NCBI GenBank assembly: GCA_029204225.1
Contig: CM055095.1
Location: forward strand, 78,618,403-78,682,402
Direction of reading: 5' to 3'
From: Diphasiastrum complanatum
Taxonomy: Eukaryota; Streptophyta; Lycopodiopsida; Lycopodiales; Lycopodiaceae
DNA: 64,000 nucleotides
Every line of letters begins with the position of its first letter. Position 1 is the first letter of the stretch. The position numbers were made by a program, and so were the translations under genes. This document shows positions 57,254 to 64,000 of this stretch, piece after piece. Under the pieces are notes generated by a model, which worked only from the letters and a program-made list of their open reading frames with translations, was not told where the DNA came from and ran no database searches.

Positions 57254-57807
57254 ATAGCAAACAGGCATAGCCAAATGACGGCGGGTCACGAAACTCATGA
57301 CTCACCCCCCAAGGACTCAGGGAGCTCCAAGAGAAAGAGAACGGGCTCTTCTCCTATTCTCGACCAAGCACAGTAGACAGATCGAAGAGACGAAGGTTGC
57401 AAAGAGGGATTTGAACCCCCTTGCCCAAGCGGGGGCCAGCCATCCAACGACCAAATACCCACCATAAAGGTCACAACATCGAAACCACAAGCCAGGCCAA
57501 CCAGCTGCGCCGGGGTGCGCTTAGTTAGAATTGTAGTAGCTCTCGCATTAGGAGTCCTGTTCTGGGATACTAGACGGAGGCCCCCTCATGCAAGAAAGAG
57601 CGGAACTCAATATGCACTTGTAAAAGGGACCACCCCGCGTAAAGGTGGGAACCCCATTTTTGTAAGTAAGGTAGCAAGTTTTCATGAGGTGGCAAGTTGG
57701 ATTCCAGTTTCTGGCCAGCTCAGCCATCCTCTCTCTTTTGTTTTGTAGATATAGTTAGTTTGCATAAACTTTGTAAAACTGTTTGAGTTACAGTCAATAA
57801 AAGAAAA
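57254..57807 (+). other. LINE-2 3' UTR with antisense tRNA-like motif
   Basis: 57407-57417 on the minus strand reads GGTTCAAATCC, a consensus pol III B box / T-loop, inside CAAGGGGGTTCAAATCCCTC. It is followed by GC-rich inverted segments (GGGACCACC/GGTGGGAACCCC near 57628-57655) and the A-rich tail at about 57795-57807. Confidence 0.5.
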
Positions 57808-59087
57808 CCAAGATCCAATCTGGCAACTATTGGACATGAAGCTGAAACAATGGAAAAATGCATTATTTTGATGGCAAAAAACTGAAACATATCTTATGTT
57901 CTACAGTCAACCAATGAACATTTGCCAACACAATTTTAAGTGAATGTTTTGGTTTGCAATGATCATTGAATAGCAAAATGCTAACACAAAATTGCACACT
58001 CTCATATTTGCAAAAAATGTGCTCACAACCATTCATACAAAGATTGTTCATCTAGTCTTGTAATTATCGAGGCTGTGTTGAACTTAGCAATAGTCATTAT
58101 AGACTCCTAAAAAAGACTAGAAATAATTGAAGCCTCAATGTCAATATATGTGCAAACTTGAGCACGAAGGCAAAAAGATAGAGCCAAAATAACATAACCA
58201 ACTCTTGAGAAAAAACAATTGCAGCCAAGCTTTGCAAAACCCCAAATCAACTAAATCAAGAGAGTACCCCAAGCTGAACATTAAAAAGAAATGATCAAAA
58301 AATGTATAAATTGGATAAAAGAGGAGCAAAATAAATGTCAACAAACTAACTTGGATCAAGAGCTTGAACTTGAAGGCTTTACAAAAAGAAAGAACCCAAG
58401 TTGTAAAGGTCACTAGAAAAACCTTGTCCAAGTCTAAAAGATGGAGAGGACCTCGTTTTAATGGCAATAATTTTTTTTAAGAGGCTTTGTTATGAATTTT
58501 TATTGGTTAAATATAATTTCTCATTCTCAAATTTCTGTAAGACCCGACCCTTTTATGAGTACAGAAAATGTTGCTGTGAAAGCGATGAGTTGAGGGGGAA
58601 GGAAGGGTGTTGTGTTACAGACTTCTTCCACCTTTATTAATCAATCCTATTAGAAATTTGACAGAATGGGCACGCAAAATTGATAAATTTTTCATAATTC
58701 AGGACGCGATCAATGTTAAAAAAAACTCTAGCCCTCAGAGGTTCAGTTCCGAGTCCAGACTTATGATTCCACAAACATTCATACGACGTTGAAATGAACA
58801 CATTCATACGTTGGAACTTTGGTACCATATTCTGCTCATATGTACTTATGTTTGATACGCTGCCAAACAATTAACTGATTATAGACCGAACTCGAAAGGT
58901 CGAAAGAAAACTACTCATAAAACTGCGATTGCTGTGTGCCAAAATTGAGGAGTCTTTCTTAACTAACTCAGTAGTAGTGTGAAAAATTTGAGCTGAGTCG
59001 GAAATTGGAATGAGCATGGATAAACAAAGCATCTTATCCAGATAAATCAAAAGAAGAATTAGCGCAGAAGCAGAAAATGCTGCATGA
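57808..59087. other. Intergenic, 3' of the glucanase gene; no gene
   Basis: AT-rich. A minus ORF at 58141-58467 is hydrophobic but without recognised domain and with no homolog features. Nothing else is supported. Confidence 0.45.
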
Positions 59088-60097
59088 TCAGTTTGTGAAC
59101 TTGATATTGTAAACCGGAGTCATGTCGGGGTAAAACAGACCAAAGCTCCGCTCGGATAAACTGTATTTTTGGTTCTCGTTGAAAATCTCGAAAATGTAAG
59201 CTTCAATGGGAAACGCTGGTCTCAAAGGTGTACCTAGTGGCGGATTCGACAGTATTCGCTTTACCAAGTTTCCATTGAATTCGGCTGCATTATTCAGAGT
59301 TGATCCTGGCTCACTGGTAGCATTGCCTGCCGACGGCCAGCCCGTCTCGGCCAGAACGATGCCGACGTCGCTGTGGTTCAGCTTGGCCATGGCAGCATAC
59401 ACTGCATCCAGCTGTGCATCCAGCAAGCTTGTATAGTGCAGTCCTGTTCTGAAGTCAGTGAAGCCCACAGCGGTCGGACCACCCAAGGCATAGTCTAAAG
59501 GAATATGCTCCCCTTTGTCATCTCTATAAGCAAAAAAGGGATATGCGTCGACCATGAAGGGAGACCCTGTATCCTTGTGGAAATCCAGAAGTGGATGAAT
59601 GACACTGCTTGCAAGGCTACTCTTGAAGGTGCATGAGGAAGGGGGATAGGATGTGCCCAGGTCCAGCACGTCCATGGCATGCGGGGTGGTAATCTTTATA
59701 GTCTGATACAAGTCAAGCCGAATCAGGGCTGTGTGAAGGTTCCACATAGCGGGCACCAGCAGAGGAGTGAAAGCCGGATCTGACCTGGTGAGAACTTCAT
59801 TGCCAACCATAATGACGCCGATCTTGGTGGCTGGGATGAATGGAACGATGTTGGCTGTCACCCAGCTCAATGCTTGATTTGCATCTGAGGCGAAGGAGGG
59901 GATTAACCCATCTGGTGCCATCACTGCCATTTCTATGCCAGTGTTGCCAAAAGCTTGAAGGGTAGCTGGATCAGCATCGTACAACTTCACCTTGCCGATG
60001 CCCTGGGATTGCAAGAGCTGGGCCACTTGTGCAGGGGGCGGAAGATTGTCTGCCACTCGGCCGTAGTTCACTCCAACAGCCGATAAAGCTCCAGATA
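59088..60097 (-). CDS. GH17 glucan endo-1,3-beta-glucosidase, exon 2
   Basis: Exon 2 of a two-exon gene whose spliced product is 368 residues. It hydrolyses internal beta-1,3-glucan (callose) bonds in the wall or apoplast; family GH17, (beta/alpha)8 barrel. Landmarks in the spliced numbering: VGVNYGRVADNLPPP at the N-terminus of the mature enzyme, the acid/base Glu133 in VGNEVL, the nucleophile Glu283 in LAETGWPSAGN, and the C-terminal FEIFNENQK, SERSFGLFYPDMTPVYNI. Both catalytic glutamates are intact. Length fits the simple GH17 form; there is no C-terminal X8/CBM43 module or GPI signal. The acceptor TTTGCAG lies before 60097 and the phase fits exon 1. No frameshift or stop, so this is the best host gene in the window. 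Confidence 0.93.
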
Positions 60098-60194
60098 CTG
60101 CAAAGAAAGAAAAATTCAAAAACAGTTTGTGATTACTACTTAAACAGCACTAGCGGTTCATCTGAAAGCTAGAAATTTGAAACAAAGTTATTAC
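60098..60194 (-). other. Glucanase intron
   Basis: 97-bp intron with GTAATA donor (next to 60194) and TTTGCAG acceptor (next to 60098), AT-rich and phase 1. An intron after the signal-peptide exon is characteristic of plant GH17 genes. Confidence 0.85.
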
Positions 60195-60291
60195 CTTTGT
60201 TGAAGGAAGAAGACATGGCAAGAAATAGCAGTGCTAAAACGAGAGAGCGGTGGATGCAGGTTTGTGTGATCAAGGGCGTTTTCTGCTCCAT
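60195..60291 (-). CDS. GH17 glucanase, exon 1 (signal peptide)
   Basis: Starts at ATG 60291 (MEQKTPLITQTCIHRSLVLA) and contributes 32 codons plus one base. A hydrophobic core SLVLALLFLAMSSSF follows a short basic/polar N-region, a typical secretory signal, so the enzyme should enter the ER and be secreted. Splicing gives ...SSSFNK-VSGALSAVGVNYG, a normal signal-to-mature transition. The start is chosen because it opens this exon and fits the signal; no upstream in-frame alternative looks better. Confidence 0.85.
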
Positions 60292-61309
60292 GTCAGCAGT
60301 CTTCTCTGGTAGATATATGTCTAAACCTTGAAAGGAAAAACTATAAATGAGAGATCGGCTAGTGCAGTAGCGTTTTCAAAAGTTTTGCGCAAAGGCATGT
60401 GTATGTAGCTGCACAACCTAAATGTTTAATACGGCATCCTTAACAGTCTACAAAATCTGGAGCAACAAAAAAGCTGTTTCTGATTTGTGATGACTTGAGA
60501 TGAAATATGGTATGTGAATGGAACAATATGATGTGAACATACACATATATATGCTCTTCTTCTTCTTCTGCTCTCTTCTTATTATTGTTGAAGAAAATGC
60601 GTGTGGAAGTGGAAGGAATCAAATATATTTCCAGGACGTTTCTGCTGGAGGCTGGGTTTGGCTGGTTGTCGAGAGGAGACTCAAAGGAAGGATATCTTTT
60701 TTAAGCTCGCCATTGAAATGTTAGCACGTGGCACAGACAATTTTTAATGCTAAAACGTGACAAGATCTGAGTGTTTAGAAGAAGATCTAACGATAGCGAG
60801 GTTAGCCGGGGGAGCCCAATAAGAGAGAAGCAAAAGCGAGTAGAGTAGTACGTAGTAGTAGTATGTTCAGCTGGGAGGGCGGGAGGGAGGAAAGAGAGAG
60901 AGGCAACCGCCAAAAGCGAGTGAGTAGGAAGGAAATAAAGATTTGGTTCAAAGAAAGAACGAAAGAAAGAAAGAGCATCAAGTAAAAGTACATATATATT
61001 ATCATATACTAACAACAACGCGGCGAGGCGAGGAAGAAAAGTATTTGTTGGCGATGCCGTGTGTGTGTATGTAGTATGACAGCCGATGAACCATTTTTTG
61101 GGGTTTGGTTGCGGTGGGGTGCTGCTACCACGTGTGTGTGAGTGGTAGTGACGTGTCCGTAGAGTTGGCATGTGGACGTTGATAATAACGGTCATGTTAC
61201 CAGCCACAAATATTTTTTGAAGGGCCCCCATATTTTGAAAAATGTAGCACCGCCCGGTGTCTGATAAGGTATTGCAAGGGACTTGTTGGCATTTGCAAGA
61301 TGCAATGTA
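60292..61309 (-). other. Glucanase upstream region, promoter not resolved
   Basis: About 1 kb upstream of the glucanase start. ATTTATAGT and TATATCT stretches on the minus strand (about 60337-60345 and 60312-60318) are weak TATA candidates. The 176-codon minus ORF at 60701-61231 has biased repetitive composition (GA/CT-rich) and no domain, so I do not call it. Confidence 0.4.
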
Positions 61310-61828
61310 TGTTAAGCTGATTTACTTGCCTTCTTAAAAGAATTTACTAGTGTTAATTGAAAGGCAAATCAAGAAATTACTCTTATGTTTGAAAGACAAG
61401 TTTTGAAAGGAAGGGTTTTATGCTAACCCAGGCAAGAAGGCACGAGTAATGGCACAACGACTAAGGAGGTTGTAATAGATCCTAACACCACAGTAGGGCA
61501 AACACTAACTGATCCACCCAACCTTGCCTACTCCCTGATATAGAGTAAGCCCCTCCTAGCCCAGTGTGAGGACTGGTAGCATGCTATTGCCAAGTGTCGG
61601 CCACGTGGCACTGACGTGGCCGACTGCACGTCGGGACCCAACTGGGAGCCCTATCCTGCTGACAGGGTCCCTAGGCTGTGTTAGGCCCGCCATGGCTATG
61701 GACCGTGCTGGGGCACACTACTCACACTGTCTTGCCCTGTTGGTCATGTACACTGGACACGACCCTGACTGTGGTATCTGACCTATCTGTGTTCTCTAGG
61801 GTTCGGCACTGGTTACGAGCTCGTAACA
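61310..61828 (-). repeat. Gypsy-3 3' LTR, left end uncertain
   Basis: The right boundary is firm: minus strand ...AAGGGGGAGGGAG then TGTTACGAGCTCGTAACC. The left end is placed at TGTTAAGCTG only by size and a TG start. GTTACGAGCTCGTAAC (61812-61827) is a perfect 16-bp palindrome at the LTR tip. Confidence 0.6.
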
Positions 61829-61843
61829 CTCCCTCCCCCTTAA
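61829..61843 (-). other. Gypsy-3 polypurine tract
   Basis: Minus-strand CTTAAGGGGGAGGGAG directly precedes the LTR start and overlaps the pol stop codon. Confidence 0.85.
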
Positions 61844-62510
61844 GAACCGTCTTGGTCCTCTAAGACAAAGTCTGGAAAAATCTTGCGAAGGACGCTACCT
61901 CTTTCCCAAGTGGCATTCTCAACAGGCTGATCATTCCACTTAACCAGATATTCTCGGTATAGAGTATGACGAGTCTGCGTCTCTCTACTATCAAGAATCT
62001 CCTCTGGTTCATGTGGAGGTTGTTGAGGATCCAATGGGAGAACTAGAACACTGTCCCCTACCAGATTATCTGATCTGGTTAAGGCTTTTCGTAACTGACT
62101 TACATGAAAGACTGGAAAAACCTTACTGCTGTGTGGGAGTTCTAGTTCATAGGTGACCTCGCCTAGTCTCCTACTGATGGTAAAGGGACCACAATACCTT
62201 GGAGACAACTTAGCACACACTCCTGATTTGAGGGTTTTAGAGTCAACTGGGACTCTCAAGTAGACTTTCTCACCAGTGGAGAACTGCACATCCCGTCTGT
62301 GTGGATCTGCATAATGTCTGGCTCGATCCTGGGATTGTCTAATGCTACGCTTAGCATGTTCTATCATCTGGTTTAGGTCTTCTAAAAAGTTTCTGGCTGC
62401 TTCAACTTTTTCCTGTTTAAACCCTACAGCTGTGGGTGAGCGTGGCTGAAAACCGTACATCAGCATAAATGGGCTGTATCCCGTAGCTGAATGTTTGGTA
62501 CTGTTGTAAG
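61840..62510 (-). CDS. Gypsy-3 integrase C-terminus and chromodomain
   Basis: Continues the integrase after a one-base frameshift near 62540 (WEEYLSILEFAYNS, then FMLMYGFQPRSP). It contains the GPFTISRRLGEVTYELELP module (GPF/Y domain), VFPVFHVSQLRKAL, and at the C-terminus EEILDSRETQTRHTLYREYL then VKWNDQPVENATWE, a chromodomain. Chromodomains of chromoviruses bind histone marks and bias integration into heterochromatin. The stop overlaps the PPT. Confidence 0.9.
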
Positions 62511-64000
62511 CAAACTCTAATATCGAGAGATACTCCTCCCAATTTGTCTGCCTCTTCTGACGTATGCACGAAGCATATCCTCCAGCACTTGATTTACCCT
62601 TTCTGTTTGACCGTCCGTCTGTGGATGGTCGGTGGTACTCATAATAAGTTTAGTATGGAGATGATGGAATACTGCCTTCCAAAAATTTCCAGTAAACTTA
62701 CTGTCCCGGTCGCTGACTATGCCGGAAGGTAGACCGTACAATTTAAATAGCCCGTCTACAAACAACCTCGCTAACTCTGGAGCTCTAACGGTTGTTTTGG
62801 TCGGAATAAAATGAGCCATTTTGGTTAGACGGTCAACTGTGACCCATATAGCGTCATTACCCTTTTGGGTTTTAGGCAGGCCTACTATAAAATCCATGGA
62901 GATACTCTCCCATTTACTAGCTGGTATTTCTAAGGGATGCAACAACCCTCCTGCCTTTAAACGCTCTGCTTTATTTACTTGATATTTCTGGCAACTGGTT
63001 ACATACTGGTGGACGTCCTTTTTCATACTGGGCCAGAAAAATTGCCTACGAAGAAGCTCATAGGTCTTCTGTATGCCTGGGTGTCCCGCGCTAGGATTGT
63101 CATGACATTCATATAGGACCTGCTGCCTATAATCCTCTGAATTGGGGACACATACTCTATCTCTATAGAGCAAGTACTCATCCTGAATGGAATACTGTTT
63201 CCATTTGAATCCTTGAGTCAACTGACCCTCAACCACTAGGGTTTGCTTGGGTAATACAGGCTCAGAATCCTCAACGTCATCTGACGACGTATACTCGGAC
63301 TCATCATCATCCTCAACGGAAGCTGCCGTATTCTTGGATGAACTGGCACCAGCCCCGGGAACTGGTTCTGGAGTCTGTAACTGTCTGTTCTGGACTGAGT
63401 TCCAGATAATAGAGAAGATTGCATCATGCTGGCATTTCCCTCTCAAGGACTCGAGTAACTCATTACGAATCTGAGTAAAACTCAGTTCGTTTATCATAGG
63501 CATTCTGCTAAGGGCATCTGCTACTGTATTGAATTTTCCACGCCTATATCTGATAGACATGTCAAACTCTTGCATCAACTCTGCCCAACGAGCTTTCCGA
63601 CCTCTAAGCTCAGGTTGATTGCAAAGGTATCTGAGACTCTCATGGTTTGTCAGGACCTCAAAGTTGGCACCATACAAATAATGCCTCCAAGTCTTAAGGG
63701 CATGGACTATAGAAAAGAGTTCCTTTTCATAGGCACTATACCTAGTCTGTGCTGGCTCGAGTTTTTTACTCTCGAACGCAACTGGTCGTCCACCCTGAGT
63801 TAGCACAGCACCTACTGCAAAGTCGCTAGCATCTGTTTCGACCACAAATGGCTGATTGGGGTCGACGACCTTTAAAACTGGTGCTGTAGCTAAGGCTGTT
63901 TTGAGAGCATCAAAGCTCTCCTGTTGTGCGGACTCCCAAATGAACTCCTTTCCCTTCCCCTTAAGGAGATTTGTCATAGGGACTGCTGTCTGAGCATATT
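62511..64000 (-). pseudogene. Gypsy-3 RNase H and integrase (runs off right edge)
   Basis: The frame is open to the right edge (YAQTAVPMTNLLKGK at 63960-64000), the RT lying beyond it. RNase H: VVETDASDFAVGAVLTQ, YSAYEKELFSIVHAL, ADALSRMP. Acidic Ser-rich insert. Integrase: HDNPSAGHPGIQKTYELL (HH), VTSCQKYQ (usual CQxCQ; the second Cys is Tyr), MDFIVGLP (D), IVSDRDSKFTGNFW (D) and HPQTDGQTERVNQ (E). D,D35E is intact, but the zinc-binding Cys is lost and the frame breaks near 62540. It is a chromovirus-type Ty3/gypsy element. Confidence 0.9.

Larger units (their letters stand above)
52741..57807 (+). mobile_element. LINE-2: degenerate L1-like element inserted in copia-D
   Basis: GC-richer than its flanks. 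Contains an ORF1 with a CCHC knuckle, an apurinic-type endonuclease, a post-endonuclease linker, and a C-terminal zf-RVT-type domain, followed by a 3' UTR ending GTCAATAAAAGAAAACC. The reverse transcriptase palm is missing. The 5' junction is in the copia RNase H codons; the right flank does not resume copia, so the target duplication cannot be checked. Confidence 0.82.

Noticed and set aside
57400-57480. A functional tRNA gene
   Set aside because: Only a T-arm/B-box-like piece is seen; no acceptor stem, anticodon arm or clear A box could be assembled.
58141-58467. Hydrophobic 108-codon minus ORF
   Set aside because: AT-rich DNA readily gives Leu/Phe-rich frames; no motif or context supports a membrane protein.
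60701-61231. 176-codon minus-strand ORF upstream of the glucanase
   Set aside because: Low-complexity, no recognised domain, overlaps the expected promoter region.

Overview
The window looks like repeat-dominated nuclear DNA from a land plant. Evidence: one intact plant-type GH17 beta-1,3-glucanase, one exon of a plant-type RmlD/MAT2B-like reductase gene, copia elements primed by initiator tRNA-Met (TGGTATCAGAGC), chromodomain gypsy elements, a plant-type telo-box, telomere-like TTTAGGG runs, and very long CT/GA microsatellites. The mixture of copia, gypsy, LINE, Helitron and Penelope-like remnants in an AT-rich background fits a large genome such as a fern, other seed-free plant or gymnosperm. 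The sequence does not let me name the species.

Layout. 1-1612: two head-to-tail LINE 3' ends around a (CT)88 tract. 1920-3235: broken copia gag pieces (- strand). 4387-4638: exon 1 of the reductase gene (- strand). 5326-10226: a complete copia element (- strand) with both LTRs, PBS, PPT and a 5-bp target duplication, but with its reverse transcriptase deleted. 10227-18850: two copies of another copia 5' region; between and inside them lie a gypsy-like leader with an array of hairpins and a 5.16-kb element with about 50-bp terminal inverted repeats, itself carrying a nested copia derivative. 18851-23048: a long stretch without recognisable coding, ending in a copia-type PBS and LTR. 23052-23505: copia RNase H remnant.

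23958-28512 is AT-rich and holds a GIY-YIG endonuclease remnant and a decayed Helitron (Rep plus Pif1-type helicase, - strand). 29530-30807 is a broken long coiled-coil gene. 31440-34162 is the 3' half of a chromovirus gypsy element and its LTR. 34241-38527 holds an inverted duplication of an unknown ORF, a GC-rich cluster of palindromes and a copia 3' LTR. 38640-40110 is a Penelope-like reverse transcriptase (- strand), abutting a copia element (40130-43713, - strand). 43714-45155 is a tandem repeat with CT tract and telomere-like motifs. 45156-50990 is mainly a gypsy gag region with a nested solo LTR. 50990-52740 is copia pol (+), interrupted by a degenerate LINE (52741-57807). 59088-60291 is the glucanase gene. 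61310-64000 is a chromodomain gypsy element running off the right edge (- strand).

Only the glucanase (complete) and the reductase exon (partial) look like host genes; almost everything else is nested mobile DNA. The strongest leads are: a hairpin array whose stems show compensatory changes; a TGTTG...CAACA inverted-repeat element with a 5-bp duplication; PCNA-binding-like (PIP) motifs in the LINE C-terminus plus a covarying LINE 3' stem-loop; a GIY-YIG remnant beside a Helitron; a Penelope-like element; and a GC-rich nest of hairpins. All of these come from reading by eye, without database searches.
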